Assembly: GCF_018408705.1 (NCBI RefSeq)
Contig: NZ_AP023420.1
Location: forward strand, 2,170,001 to 2,234,000
Length of the DNA stretch: 64,000 nucleotides
Direction: 5' to 3'
DNA from: Pusillibacter faecalis
GTDB taxonomy: Bacteria; Bacillota; Clostridia; Oscillospirales; Oscillospiraceae
Each line of letters starts with the position of its first letter. The first letter of the stretch is position 1. Below are positions 24,675 through 34,208 of this stretch, piece after piece. The notes under the pieces are model-generated. The model searched no databases. It was not told the origin of the DNA and saw nothing but the letters and a program-made list of their open reading frames with translations. Position numbers and translations under genes: made by a program.

Positions 24675-25580
24675 GTGAATTATGGCATTGTGGACCTGGG
24701 GTCCAATACGGTGAGACTGTCTTTGTATCGTGTTCTCCCAGAGGGGGATTATGATCTGCTTTTTTCCAAGAAGGAAATGGCGGGTCTTGTCAATTATATC
24801 AGCGGAGGCGTGCTCTCACAGGAGGGTATCCACCGTGCTTGCTCGATCCTGGAAAAATTCCGGGAGCTGCTGAGGCACTTCGGGGTGGAGAATTTCTATG
24901 TATTTGCCACCGCACCGCTGCGTAACATCCGAAACTCTGAGGAAGCAGTTCACACAATCCGAAAAAAAACGGGGCTGGATGTGGACGTACTCTCCGGAGA
25001 CCTGGAGGCGGAGCTGGGCTATTATGGCGCTCTGCGGACCTTGAATTTAAAAGACGGCGCACTCTTCGACATTGGCGGCGGCAGCACAGAGATTGTGGAG
25101 GTTCGGGCCGGAAAAATCCTGCGGGCACAAAGCCTGCCATTGGGGTCTCTGAATCTGTTTAAAGCCTGTGTGTCCAGAATTTGGCCCAAGCCAAAGGAGC
25201 TGGAGGAAATGCGGAAAATCGTGCGCAGGACGCTGGCGGAAGCGAATCTGCCCCAGGAGAGGGTAGATCGGGTATGCGGGGTGGGCGGCACAGCCCGGGC
25301 TCTGCTGAAGATTGCCAACACCTGGTATGGCCGCCCGGAATTAGAGCGCCGGATGACACCCAAGGATCTGCACCAATTGAATAAGGAGCTTCAAAAGCAA
25401 AGCGGGGAGGTGCGGCAGCTTGTTTTGAATCACTGCCCGGACCGACTCCACACAATTCTGCCTGGGGCATTGCTGATGGACACGGTGACAAAGTCCCTGT
25501 GCAGGGAGGAACTGTATATCAGCCGTACCGGAGTTCGGGAAGGATATTTGTATCACAAGGTGCTGCGCCGTGCCGAATAG
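24675..25580 (+). CDS. ppx: Exopolyphosphatase / pppGpp phosphohydrolase (Ppx/GppA family)
   Basis: A 301-residue Ppx/GppA protein that releases phosphate from polyphosphate or pppGpp. The ASKHA-fold motifs are YGIVDLGSNTVRLSLYR at the start, FYVFATAPLRNIRN near 85 and FDIGGGSTEIVEV near 140. It is the short form without the extra C-terminal domains of E. coli Ppx. The start is GTG 24675, with GAGGAGG 8 bases upstream, rather than the in-frame TTG 21 bases earlier. The ppk gene follows in the same direction, giving a polyphosphate synthesis/breakdown pair. Confidence 0.9.
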   Translation: MNYGIVDLGSNTVRLSLYRVLPEGDYDLLFSKKEMAGLVNYISGGVLSQEGIHRACSILEKFRELLRHFGVENFYVFATAPLRNIRNSEEAVHTIRKKTGLDVDVLSGDLEAELGYYGALRTLNLKDGALFDIGGGSTEIVEVRAGKILRAQSLPLGSLNLFKACVSRIWPKPKELEEMRKIVRRTLAEANLPQERVDRVCGVGGTARALLKIANTWYGRPELERRMTPKDLHQLNKELQKQSGEVRQLVLNHCPDRLHTILPGALLMDTVTKSLCREELYISRTGVREGYLYHKVLRRAE

Positions 25581-25744
25581 AGAGAAGTGACATAGAAGCG
25601 GGGGAGACATCGTTGAAAAAGACGTTTTGGGAGCTGTTGCGGGAATTCTCCGCCCTGCGGCGGCCTGAGGGAGCGGGCAGTCGAGCTGGCGGCTTCCACG
25701 AAACCACCATATTGTCGGAAGCAGCGGAAAAGGGGGATGCTGGT

Positions 25745-27826
25745 ATGGAGGGGGTCTATCTCAACCGGGAACTGTCCTGGCTGGCCTTTAACGGGCGGGT
25801 TTTGGAAGAGGCGGAGCGGGAAGATGTTCCCTTGTGCGAGCGGCTGAATTTTCTCGCCATCTATCAAAGAAATCTGGACGAATTTTTTATGGTGCGGGTG
25901 GGCTCCCTGGTGGATCAGGACATGCTCTCTCAAAGCATCAGGGAGAACAAAACCCATATGACGGCACGGGCGCAGATTCGGGCGGTTTTGGCGCAGGTGC
26001 GGGCGCTGGACCAGAGAAAAACCGCTGTCTATCAAACCCTGATGGAGTGCCTGGGGAATGAGGGCGTAGGGCTGGTGGACTTCCGTAGGCTGGAAAGAGA
26101 GAAGAGGGAAGCCCTGGAGACCTATTTTGACACGGAAATTGCCGTTTTGCTCTCTCCGATCATCGTGGGAAAGCGGCAGCCCTTCCCGTTCCTGCGAGGT
26201 GGGGAAATCTATGCAGTTGGAGTACTGGCGGGAAAAAATGGAAAGGAGAAGCTGGGCATCATTCCCTGTGGCTCGGGTGTGTTTCCCCGGCTGATTCCTG
26301 TGGCGGCACGGCAATACATGCTGTCAGAGGAGTTGATTCTCCATTTCCTTCCCAAGGTGTTCAAGGGTTACCGGGTGAAGGCCAAGTCACTGCTCCGCAT
26401 GACCCGCAATGCGGACATTGACGCAGACGCGCTCTATGACGAAGACCTGGATTACCGGGAATTCATGGCGGAGCTGGTAAAACGCCGTCGGCGGCTGGCC
26501 CCGGTGCGCCTGGAGCTGTCCCGGCAGCTGGAGGATGGGATTGTCCGGCTGCTATGCCGGTACACAGGCGCGGAGCCACAGTTCGTATTCGGGGGCGGCA
26601 CGCCGCTGGACCTCTCTTTCCTGCTGCGGATGCAGGATGCTCTGCGGCAGCGCCCAGAGCTGTTCTATGAGAGATTCGTCCCCCAGCGGCCGCCGCAGTT
26701 CCAAAGCGGCCTGCCTATTCTAGAACAGATTCGGGAACGAGACCGCCTGCTGGCATATCCCTATGAGTCCATGAAGCCCTTCCTTGCCATGCTGCAGGAG
26801 GCGGCCGGAGATGAGCGGGTCATCTCCATCAAAATGACGCTCTACCGGATGGCAAGACAGAGCAAGGTCGTAGAGGCCCTAATTGAGGCGGCGGAAAACG
26901 GCAAGGAGGTCTTTGTCCTGGTGGAGCTCAAGGCCCGCTTTGACGAGGAGAACAACATTGAGTGGTCCCGCCGGCTGGAGGATGCTGGCTGCCAGGTGAT
27001 GTATGGACTGGACGGCTATAAGGTGCACTCCAAGCTCTGTTTGATCACCCGCCGGGGAGAGGAACAGGTGGAGTATTACACCCAGATCGGTACCGGGAAC
27101 TATAATGAAAAGACGGCGCGGCTCTATACCGACCTCTCTCTCATGACCGCCGACCCGGAAATCGGCCTGAATGCAGCAGCTGTGTTTCAGGCGCTGGCAC
27201 TGGGAGAGACCTTGGAGGACAGCCCGGTGCTGATGGTGGCTCCCAGATGCTTGCAAAATCAGGTGCTTGCCAGGATTGACGAGGAGATTGCCCATGCCCG
27301 CCGAGGGGAGAGCGCCTACATCGGTTTGAAGCTGAACTCCCTGACGGATAAGACCATTATGGAGCGGTTGATTGAGGCATCCCAAGCCGGTGTTTCCATC
27401 GACATGGTGGTGCGGGGGATCTGCTGTCTGCGGCCCGGCGTTCCAGGAGCCACAGAGCACCTACGGGTGATCAGCATTGTGGGCCGCTTTCTGGAGCACT
27501 CACGCATGTATCTCTTTGGTACAGGAGAGCGGCGGCAGATCTATATCTCCTCTGCGGATTTTATGACGAGGAACACTCTGCGGCGGGTGGAGGTAGCCGC
27601 TCCCATTCGGGACGCGGATTTGAAGCGTCGCCTGACGGCAATGTTTGACACCATGCTGCGGGATAACCAACAGGCTCGCCAGCTGCGTGCAGATGGAACC
27701 TATTGCCTGGTACAGAACCAGGGGCCGCCTTTCAACAGCCAGGAGTTTTTCTGTCGCCAGGCCCAGGAGGCGGCCGTGGCCCCGGTGCTCGAGATTACCG
27801 GCGGTGCCGGACATAAGATGGGATGA
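25745..27826 (+). CDS. ppk1: Polyphosphate kinase 1
   Basis: PPK1 makes inorganic polyphosphate from ATP. The 693-residue product shows the N-terminal domain YLNRELSWLAFNGRVLEEA and LNFLAIYQRNLDEFFMVRVG. It also has the phospholipase-D-like catalytic domains: DGYKVHSKLCLITRR with the phosphorylated His, TQIGTGNYNEKTARLYTDLS and the C-terminal GERRQIYISSADFMTRN. ATG 25745 with GGGGGA upstream gives the usual family start. An in-frame TTG at 25613 would add 44 residues of unconserved sequence. It follows ppx by 164 bases. Confidence 0.95.
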   Translation: MEGVYLNRELSWLAFNGRVLEEAEREDVPLCERLNFLAIYQRNLDEFFMVRVGSLVDQDMLSQSIRENKTHMTARAQIRAVLAQVRALDQRKTAVYQTLMECLGNEGVGLVDFRRLEREKREALETYFDTEIAVLLSPIIVGKRQPFPFLRGGEIYAVGVLAGKNGKEKLGIIPCGSGVFPRLIPVAARQYMLSEELILHFLPKVFKGYRVKAKSLLRMTRNADIDADALYDEDLDYREFMAELVKRRRRLAPVRLELSRQLEDGIVRLLCRYTGAEPQFVFGGGTPLDLSFLLRMQDALRQRPELFYERFVPQRPPQFQSGLPILEQIRERDRLLAYPYESMKPFLAMLQEAAGDERVISIKMTLYRMARQSKVVEALIEAAENGKEVFVLVELKARFDEENNIEWSRRLEDAGCQVMYGLDGYKVHSKLCLITRRGEEQVEYYTQIGTGNYNEKTARLYTDLSLMTADPEIGLNAAAVFQALALGETLEDSPVLMVAPRCLQNQVLARIDEEIAHARRGESAYIGLKLNSLTDKTIMERLIEASQAGVSIDMVVRGICCLRPGVPGATEHLRVISIVGRFLEHSRMYLFGTGERRQIYISSADFMTRNTLRRVEVAAPIRDADLKRRLTAMFDTMLRDNQQARQLRADGTYCLVQNQGPPFNSQEFFCRQAQEAAVAPVLEITGGAGHKMG

Positions 27827-27983
27827 CATCTTCCGTGTTCAGGGTGAGAATGAGAGCGGGCAGCAAGCCAGGGAAAGCGCCGCACTTATGCTGAGGCCGT
27901 AAGCGGTAATATTGGCGGTGTGTCGGCGGGAAAGAGGAGAACCGGTGGGAAGGCTGGCCGGTTGGTTTCCAACGAAACATGAA

Positions 27984-28023
27984 AAAGCGGACCTGACATT
28001 CTTGCTTTCAGGTCCGCTTTTTT
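27984..28023. terminator. Bidirectional terminator between ppk and the MacB-like operon
   Basis: AAAAGCGGACCTGA pairs with TCAGGTCCGCTTTT around an 11-base loop. A/T runs flank both sides, so it can end both convergent transcripts. Confidence 0.9.
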
Positions 28024-28031
28024 GCAGCCGC

Positions 28032-29231
28032 TCAGTCGTACCGCAGCGCGTCGATGGGATTCAGAAGCGCGGCCTTTTTGGCCGGCAGATAGCCGAAGAT
28101 CACACCAATACCGGTGGACACGCCGAAGGCGATCAGGACTGCCGCTGGACTGGGATTCACCGCGATGGGAGTGTCAGGCAGAACCTGGGCGATCACCGCT
28201 GTGGCCGCGGCGGACAGGGCATACCCTAGCAGGATGCCCAGCACGCCGCCGAGAGACGAGGTGGTAGCCGCCTCAATCACGAACTGGCGCATGATGGCGC
28301 TCTCTTTGGCGCCCAGGGCCTTGCGGATGCCAATCTCACGGGTTCTCTCCGTGACGGATACCAGCATGATGTTCATGATGCCGATGCCGCCCACCACCAG
28401 GGAAATGGCAGCAATCCCTGCCAGGATATAGATGACCATATTGACCATGGAGTTCATCTGCTCCACCATTTCTGCCATACTGCTGACGGTGTATGCATCG
28501 TCATCCTCAAAAATTTCATAGAGAGCGCTCTCCAACAGTGTCTTGGCCTCGGAAATATGGTCCGTGTTCCGAGCGGTGATGGTGTAACTGGAGACCGTTC
28601 CGGTATAGCTGAGGCGTGCCGCCGTGGAGTATGGGAGAAAGACACAGTCATCGGCGCCGCCTTCTTCCAATTCGCCAGATTCCGCGGCCATAACCCCGAC
28701 AATGGTGAAAGCGTTGCCGTTGATCCGCAGGGTTTGGCCCACGGCATTTCCGCCATAATAATAGGTGTTGAGATACTGTCCCACCACGCAAACTCTCTTT
28801 CGACCGGTCATATCCGTATACTGCAGGCCCCGGCCGGCAGCAAGGCTATAGCCCTTCATCTCAAAATAGTCCTCACTGACGCCGGTGACAGAGGTTGCGG
28901 TGAGGGAATCACTGCCGACCTTGACCAGGCTCGACATGGTGACGGTGGGGGAAATCTGCTTGAAGGAGTCGCTGTTTTCCTCCACCAGCGCATACATCTC
29001 CTCCTCAGACACGCTCCGGGAGGAGCCGCGGCCGATGATGTTTACCGTCAGGGAGTCCGTTCCCATGTCAGAAAAGCTATCTTCAATATAGCCCTGCATA
29101 CCGTTGCCAAGTCCTACGATCACGATCACCGCGCACACACCGATGATAATACCCAACATGGTGAGAAAGGTCCGCATCTTGCTGCCCAGAATATTTTTGA
29201 GAGCCAGCTGAAAGGTCTCCATCAAATTCAT
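28032..29231 (-). CDS. MacB-like ABC transporter permease
   Basis: A 399-residue permease with the MacB topology: one N-terminal membrane helix (about 20-42), a large extracytoplasmic MacB_PCD domain (about 45-245) and three C-terminal helices with the FtsX-type region (MLVSVTERTREIGIRKALGAKE, about 290-312). It works with the ATPase and adaptor encoded upstream to expel peptides, drugs or other compounds by a mechanotransmission mechanism known for MacB. Its start overlaps the ATPase stop by 4 bases (ATGA). Confidence 0.9.
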   Translation of the reverse strand: MNLMETFQLALKNILGSKMRTFLTMLGIIIGVCAVIVIVGLGNGMQGYIEDSFSDMGTDSLTVNIIGRGSSRSVSEEEMYALVEENSDSFKQISPTVTMSSLVKVGSDSLTATSVTGVSEDYFEMKGYSLAAGRGLQYTDMTGRKRVCVVGQYLNTYYYGGNAVGQTLRINGNAFTIVGVMAAESGELEEGGADDCVFLPYSTAARLSYTGTVSSYTITARNTDHISEAKTLLESALYEIFEDDDAYTVSSMAEMVEQMNSMVNMVIYILAGIAAISLVVGGIGIMNIMLVSVTERTREIGIRKALGAKESAIMRQFVIEAATTSSLGGVLGILLGYALSAAATAVIAQVLPDTPIAVNPSPAAVLIAFGVSTGIGVIFGYLPAKKAALLNPIDALRYD

Positions 29232-29965
29232 GTCACGCCCCTCCTTCCGGCGGCGCCAGGAACCACAATGGCTTCCGGGGCTTGGGCGTCCCCGTCATAG
29301 ACAACCTGCCCGTCCTCCAGACGGATAATCCGCTGGGTCTGGACGGCAATGGAGTTGTCATGGGTAATGAGCACCACTGTGTTGCCGGCGGCGTGGAGTT
29401 CTTGCAGCATGGAGAGCACCTCACGGCCAGTGTGGGAGTCCAGGGCGCCGGTAGGCTCATCGGCCAGGATCACAGCCGGGTCTCCGGCAAGAGCTCTGGC
29501 AATGGATGCCCGCTGCTGCTGACCGCCGGAGAGCTGCATGGGCTTGTGGCGCAGCTTGTTACCAAGTCCCACCATTTCCAGGGCAATCCTGGCCCGTTCC
29601 TGCCGCTCAGCCTTAGGTACGCCGGCATACATCAGCGGGACCTCTACATTTTCCTGCAGCGTCAGCTTGGGCAAAAGGTTATACTGCTGAAAAATAAAGC
29701 CTAGCATTTTGTTGCGGATTACCGCCAGCTCATTTTTATCCAGCTGGCCCACGTCCTGCCCATCTAGAAGATAGGTGCCGGAGGTAGGAACATCCAGACA
29801 GCCAATGATATTCATACAGGTGGACTTGCCGGAGCCGGACTGGCCCACAATGGCAATCAATTCGCCCTTTTGCACTTGAAAAGAGATGCGATCTGCGGCT
29901 TTCACCGTGGTGTCACCCATTTGATAATACTTGCACACCTCTCGAAATTCAATCAGTGCGCCCAT
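29228..29965 (-). CDS. MacB/LolD-type ABC transporter ATPase
   Basis: A 245-residue ATPase with Walker A GQSGSGKST (about 39-47), Q-loop region, signature LSGGQQQRASIARAL, Walker B PAVILADEPTGALD and the family-typical N-terminus FREVCKYYQMGDTTVKA. The C-terminal extension is short. It lies between the adaptor and permease genes, overlapping both by 1-4 bases, so the three are translated as one unit. Confidence 0.93.
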   Translation of the reverse strand: MGALIEFREVCKYYQMGDTTVKAADRISFQVQKGELIAIVGQSGSGKSTCMNIIGCLDVPTSGTYLLDGQDVGQLDKNELAVIRNKMLGFIFQQYNLLPKLTLQENVEVPLMYAGVPKAERQERARIALEMVGLGNKLRHKPMQLSGGQQQRASIARALAGDPAVILADEPTGALDSHTGREVLSMLQELHAAGNTVVLITHDNSIAVQTQRIIRLEDGQVVYDGDAQAPEAIVVPGAAGRRGVT

Positions 29966-31638
29966 CAGAAACCTCCCGGCCCACCGCTGGGCATCCCACC
30001 GCTGGGCATCCCGCCGCTGGGCATCTCGCCTCCGCCAGAGGGAATCATGCCGACAGCCATGAAGTCCATAGAGTCACTGCTGGAGGATGTCTGCAGATAG
30101 GCCACCGTGTCGCCCTCCTGCAGACCGGAGATAATCTCGGTATAGCTCTCATCGCTGATGCCAGGTTCCACCGACACATAGACATAGCCCTCAGGGGCCT
30201 CCTGGTCCAAGGCGTTTGCGGCGCTGGGAGAATCAGCGGTGATTAAGACGGTGTCGCCCCGGTTCACCGCAGCGCTGGGTACAGCCAGAACACCTTGGGC
30301 GGAGTCCAGGAGGATCTCCGCATCCACATTCATGCCGGGGCGGAGACCGTCAGTTTCGTCAATACGAATGGTGACAGGGTAGGTGGTGATGCCGCCGGAG
30401 GTAGTACCTGCAATGGAAACATTGGTAACTACGCCGGTATATACCTGGCCCTCTGCCGCGTCAGCGGTAATCTGGACCTCCTGCCCCACGGCAACCTCAG
30501 AGATGTCCAGCTCATCAATGTTCAGCGTCATTTCCAGATAACTCATATCGTAGATGACGCACAGCGTACTGTCAGAGCCGCCCTCAATGTTGTCGCCGGC
30601 CTTGGCGTTCTTGGTGACAACAGTGCCGGAGATGGGAGCGGTGATCGTATAGTCGTCCAGACTGTCCTGGGCGTTTTCCAGGGAAGTGGAGGCATTGCTG
30701 AGGCTGATGCGAGCGCTTTCCACTTGACTATCTGCGGTGCTGCCAGTGATGGTGCAGATCCGCTCACCGCTGGAGATGGCGTCGCCTGGCAGCCAGTTCA
30801 AGCCGCTGATTTTACCAGAGACCTCAGCAGTAATGACGCTGGAAGAACTGAGGTTGATGGCGGTCTGGCCATAGCTGGTATAGCTGCCGATGGAAGCGAC
30901 AGCAGTATAGTCCTCAGTAACCAGCCCTGGGTTGGGAGCTTTGACCTGTACAGAGACCGCCTGCAATCCGGTGTTGGTGGTGATGGAGGAAGAGGAGACC
31001 GCTGTAACGGTGCCGGAGGTAGTGCCGTCAAAGTTTCCGATGTAAATGGTAGCCGTCTGCCCTACATAAAAGTCAGAGGGACTGGCGTAGGGGAACAGGA
31101 AGGTCATATAGATGTTGTTGTCCCCTACAATCCGCACAAGCTCTGTCCCTGCGCTGACGCTCTCACCGTTTTTCACATATACCTCAGAGACTGTGCCGCC
31201 CATATCCGCAGAGGGGTATTTGGCGTTCACTGCCTGCTGGTAGTTGGACTGCGCCTGGGAGTAAGAATTTTGGGCCTGGGTCTGGCTGCTGGAAGCATTG
31301 GAGGAATCCAGCGTATAGAGAAGTTGTCCCTCCTCTACTTGGTCACCCTCTTCAAAGGTATCACTGAGGACCTCTCCGGACACCAGCGTATTGACCGTAT
31401 AGGAGTCTGCCGGTTCCAGTGTCCCGCTGCCCGTGAGGGATTTTGTGATATCGCGGGTCTCAGTCGCGGCGGTTTGATAGGTTGCAGAAGCTGCTGCCTG
31501 TTGACCGGCTGGGAGGCGAAAAAGGAATCCGACGCCAATACATACTGCTAAGAGCACAGGGATCAGCCACTTGAGGTGTTTTTTCAGCCGCCGCAGCACG
31601 TCCGGCGAGATCATCTTGCGTTTCGTCTTCTCTTCCAT
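29965..31638 (-). CDS. MacA/HlyD-type membrane fusion (adaptor) protein
   Basis: A 557-residue adaptor with an N-terminal membrane anchor (LIPVLLAVCIGVGFLFRLPAG, about 22-42). It then has a biotinyl-lipoyl-like half (SGTLEPADSYTVNTLVSGEV), a coiled coil rich in Ser/Gln/Ala (about 115-135), a second lipoyl half (DYTITAPISGTVVTKNAKAGD) and beta-barrel domains. The length exceeds MacA of Proteobacteria (about 370) because of an insertion in the middle (about 170-290). The C-terminus ends in a Gly/Met/Pro/Ser repeat (GGMPSGGMPSGG). It is first in the macA-ATPase-permease operon. Confidence 0.88.
   Translation of the reverse strand: MEEKTKRKMISPDVLRRLKKHLKWLIPVLLAVCIGVGFLFRLPAGQQAAASATYQTAATETRDITKSLTGSGTLEPADSYTVNTLVSGEVLSDTFEEGDQVEEGQLLYTLDSSNASSSQTQAQNSYSQAQSNYQQAVNAKYPSADMGGTVSEVYVKNGESVSAGTELVRIVGDNNIYMTFLFPYASPSDFYVGQTATIYIGNFDGTTSGTVTAVSSSSITTNTGLQAVSVQVKAPNPGLVTEDYTAVASIGSYTSYGQTAINLSSSSVITAEVSGKISGLNWLPGDAISSGERICTITGSTADSQVESARISLSNASTSLENAQDSLDDYTITAPISGTVVTKNAKAGDNIEGGSDSTLCVIYDMSYLEMTLNIDELDISEVAVGQEVQITADAAEGQVYTGVVTNVSIAGTTSGGITTYPVTIRIDETDGLRPGMNVDAEILLDSAQGVLAVPSAAVNRGDTVLITADSPSAANALDQEAPEGYVYVSVEPGISDESYTEIISGLQEGDTVAYLQTSSSSDSMDFMAVGMIPSGGGEMPSGGMPSGGMPSGGPGGF
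29981..30025 (-). repeat. 15-base tandem repeat in the 3' end of the adaptor gene
   Basis: Three units of 15 bases (CCACCGCTGGGCATC, third unit with one change) encode the repeated pentapeptide GGMPS near the C-terminus of the adaptor. The unit length is a multiple of three, so copy-number change would alter the tail without shifting the frame. Confidence 0.85.
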
Positions 31639-31713
31639 AGGATATCCGTTCCTTTCCTGACAGGATTTTCTTCAAGGATATCCCAGAAAGCTGAAACCAT
31701 TCTGAAAGAGAAT

Positions 31714-32892
31714 TTAAGTTTTTTGAAGATGCGGGCCTCTTCGAAACACCATGTCCGCAAGCAGACACAGCGCCACGGTGAGAGCCATATCCGCCAGTGT
31801 ACAGCCAACTGGGATGTCCAGCCGCATCAACAAACGGTAGAGCACAAAGCCGATCAACCAGACGGACAGGTTCCGCCCGTCATAGGCTGCGGAAGAGCGG
31901 TCTCGCAGCAAAAGGAAGTGGTCTGCAATCTGTACGGCGACCATGGGGGCGAACACGGAGCCAATCAAATACAAAAAGCCGGTAATGTCGTCCATGGGAA
32001 AGAGAATGGCGCCGAGAATGCCTGCGGCGGTCACTGCGATGGCGGTGGGCCTTCCATGGATGTTTTTGCAGAGTGATTCGGCGGAGATGCCGGCGGACCA
32101 GGCATCCAGGAAGGTGGTGGTCACGGTGGAGAGCACCAGGATTACCAGCGCCGCGACACCAAGGCCCGCCCGCATCATGATCTGCGCGATATCAGATTCC
32201 CCGGTATAGATGGCAGCGCCCATACCGATCACATACATCCAGCAGGAGACGGCAAAGTAGGTGACGGCGCTGGCTAAAGTGGCGGCAAAGGGCTTCTCCG
32301 CCTCCCGGGTATAATCACTGACGAGGGGCAGCCAGCTCAGGGGCATAGCCACCGCCAGCTCCACTGCCGCACCGAAACTCATGGCCTCGCCTGAGACAGA
32401 GGCCGGGTCGTTGCCGAAGAAAATCACCTTGCACAGCAGCACGGTCAGAACCAGCAGTGCGGCCATGGCAATTCGATTCATCCATCCCAGATTGGTGACA
32501 CCCGCGGCAATCCACACAATGATGAGTCCTCCGATCACGGCGCACCACACCCAATGGCCCACGGGGAAGATACCGCCGATGGCAAGAGCGCCGTCGTAGA
32601 TCATAATAGCAGTCCAGCCCACTAGCTGCAGGACATTTAAAAAGGCGAACAGCAGCCCGCCCTTTTGGCCAAAGGACAGCTTTACAGTCTCCATGGAACT
32701 CTTGCCTGTTCGGCTGCCAATCAGACCCGCCAGAAAAAACAGCGTGCAGCCGATCACATGTCCGATGAGGATGGCGGCAAAGCCTCTTGCCATCCCCAGG
32801 GGGGCGAAGCTGGTTCCTGTAAGAATCTCCGCCAGGGAGACCCCGGCGCCAAACCAGATCAGGGCGTTTTGAAAGGTGGAGGTTTTTTTCAT
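31714..32892 (-). CDS. cytX: Putative hydroxymethylpyrimidine transporter CytX
   Basis: A 392-residue member of the nucleobase:cation symporter-1 family with about 12 membrane segments. The N-terminus (NALIWFGAGVSLAEILTGTSFAPLGM) is typical for CytX, a TPP-riboswitch-associated permease for the thiamine pyrimidine. It is last in thiE-thiD-thiT-tenA-cytX, which strongly supports uptake of HMP or its amino precursor. ATG 32892 is preceded by GAGGAACC. An ATG 21 bases upstream lacks a ribosome site. Confidence 0.88.
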   Translation of the reverse strand: MKKTSTFQNALIWFGAGVSLAEILTGTSFAPLGMARGFAAILIGHVIGCTLFFLAGLIGSRTGKSSMETVKLSFGQKGGLLFAFLNVLQLVGWTAIMIYDGALAIGGIFPVGHWVWCAVIGGLIIVWIAAGVTNLGWMNRIAMAALLVLTVLLCKVIFFGNDPASVSGEAMSFGAAVELAVAMPLSWLPLVSDYTREAEKPFAATLASAVTYFAVSCWMYVIGMGAAIYTGESDIAQIMMRAGLGVAALVILVLSTVTTTFLDAWSAGISAESLCKNIHGRPTAIAVTAAGILGAILFPMDDITGFLYLIGSVFAPMVAVQIADHFLLLRDRSSAAYDGRNLSVWLIGFVLYRLLMRLDIPVGCTLADMALTVALCLLADMVFRRGPHLQKT

Positions 32893-32937
32893 ATCGGTTC
32901 CTCTTTGATACAAAAGCGTTTTCCCAGGGGCAGGCGA

Positions 32938-33600
32938 TCAAACGCGCTGCTCCCAGGCCATGTCCCAGAAGGAGGCTTCATACCGGGAGCAGGCTGTGAA
33001 GATTTCCTCCAGCTCCCGCAGCTGCGCTTCTGTGTAGTCCGCCGTCAGCTGTTCCAGCATGTTCTTGAGGATCACATTGTTCCCGGTATAGCGCTCCGTG
33101 ATGTAGCCCCGAACCCATCTTCCGTACAGGGGGTGGTCCGGCGCATCCGGGCGTTCAGCCACGATCTGGCGGGCGATGACTTCATAGCTGTACGCGCAGG
33201 AGAAGATGGCGGTCAGCACCTCCGCCTCGCCGCCCCGGTAGGCGACGCTCAGCATATAGGAGGTATAGGAGCGGTTGTCCTGGGCGATGGGGGTGTGGTC
33301 CAGCTCCTCCTGGGTGATGCCGAAGTCGGCCATATAGCCGTTGTGGACATTCACCTCACCATCCAGAATGGCCTGGATATACTTGGCAAAGAGCTTCATG
33401 ACCTCCACACTCTTGCTCTTGGCAACGCCTACGGCAAAGACTTTCGTGTAGTCCATGAGATACCAGTAATCCTGGATGATATAGCGGCGGAATTTTTTGA
33501 CGTCCAGCGTGCCGTCCCCCAGTCCCCGGACAAAGGGCTTTTCATGATACCCTGCCCAGATTTCCTCTGTTGCTTTCAGCAGCCGTTCCACGGTGCTCAT
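32938..33600 (-). CDS. tenA: Aminopyrimidine aminohydrolase / thiaminase II (TenA)
   Basis: TenA hydrolyses the aminomethyl pyrimidine left from degraded thiamine to HMP, for salvage. The 220-residue helical protein has the family pattern LLKATEEIWAGYHEKPFVRGLGDGTLDVKKFRRYIIQDYWYL, the active-site cysteine in FSCAYSYEVIA (near 135, so it is a TenA_C type) and the C-terminal SRYEASFWDMAW with the catalytic Glu. The ATG overlaps the thiT stop (ATGA), with GGAGG upstream. Confidence 0.93.
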   Translation of the reverse strand: MSTVERLLKATEEIWAGYHEKPFVRGLGDGTLDVKKFRRYIIQDYWYLMDYTKVFAVGVAKSKSVEVMKLFAKYIQAILDGEVNVHNGYMADFGITQEELDHTPIAQDNRSYTSYMLSVAYRGGEAEVLTAIFSCAYSYEVIARQIVAERPDAPDHPLYGRWVRGYITERYTGNNVILKNMLEQLTADYTEAQLRELEEIFTACSRYEASFWDMAWEQRV

Positions 33601-34208
33601 ACAGCGCCTCCTTTCAGCGCGCTCCGCCGCAGGAGCTTCAGCGGCAGAAGCGAAACGATGACGATACTTAAAATCCCCTCCGGCAGCCTGGAGGAGAGGT
33701 TGTAGGCAAGGCTGTACCCCCAGGCGCCCCATCCGTCCCAGGCGTTCTGAGAATAGAAGATGACACCGCTGAGCACATGCCCGCAGCAGCGGAGAAACAC
33801 GGCGAGAACCATGCCGCAAAGAGCCTTTTGCCGTTTCTCAGAGCCGAAGATGCCGGCGTAGCCCAGGCAGGAAAAGCATACCAGCTGCTGCACGAAAATT
33901 TGCGCCCAGTGAACCGCTTGCCAACCGGGGATCAGAATCATGGCCAGAAGGCCGCACACCCAGCCCGCTAGTATGGACAGCCGGTAGTCATACACCAAAG
34001 CCAACAGCATCAGAGGAATCCAGGACCCGCAGGTGATGTTGGAGCCGGTGGGCAATGGAACTCGAATGCTGGCCAGCACCAGCGTCAAGGCGCAGACCAC
34101 GCCCCCCAGGCACAGTGCCCTTGCGTCCAGCTTGACGCCGCGGCATAGCCCCAAAGTTGCCAGCAGATAGACTACCGCGAAAACTGCGGTGATAGTCAGG
34201 GAAATCAT
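33597..34208 (-). CDS. thiT: ThiT-like thiamine-specific ECF transporter substrate-binding subunit
   Basis: A 203-residue membrane protein with six predicted helices. RVPLPTGSNITCGSWIPLMLLAL resembles the L1/helix-3 region of ThiT and YSLAYNLSSRLPEGILSIVIV resembles its C-terminus. ThiT binds thiamine and works with the shared EcfA-EcfA'-EcfT module, which is not in this window. Its start overlaps the thiD stop by 4 bases and its stop overlaps the tenA start, so it is embedded in the thiamine operon. Substrate could be thiamine or a related precursor. Confidence 0.78.
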   Translation of the reverse strand: MISLTITAVFAVVYLLATLGLCRGVKLDARALCLGGVVCALTLVLASIRVPLPTGSNITCGSWIPLMLLALVYDYRLSILAGWVCGLLAMILIPGWQAVHWAQIFVQQLVCFSCLGYAGIFGSEKRQKALCGMVLAVFLRCCGHVLSGVIFYSQNAWDGWGAWGYSLAYNLSSRLPEGILSIVIVSLLPLKLLRRSALKGGAV

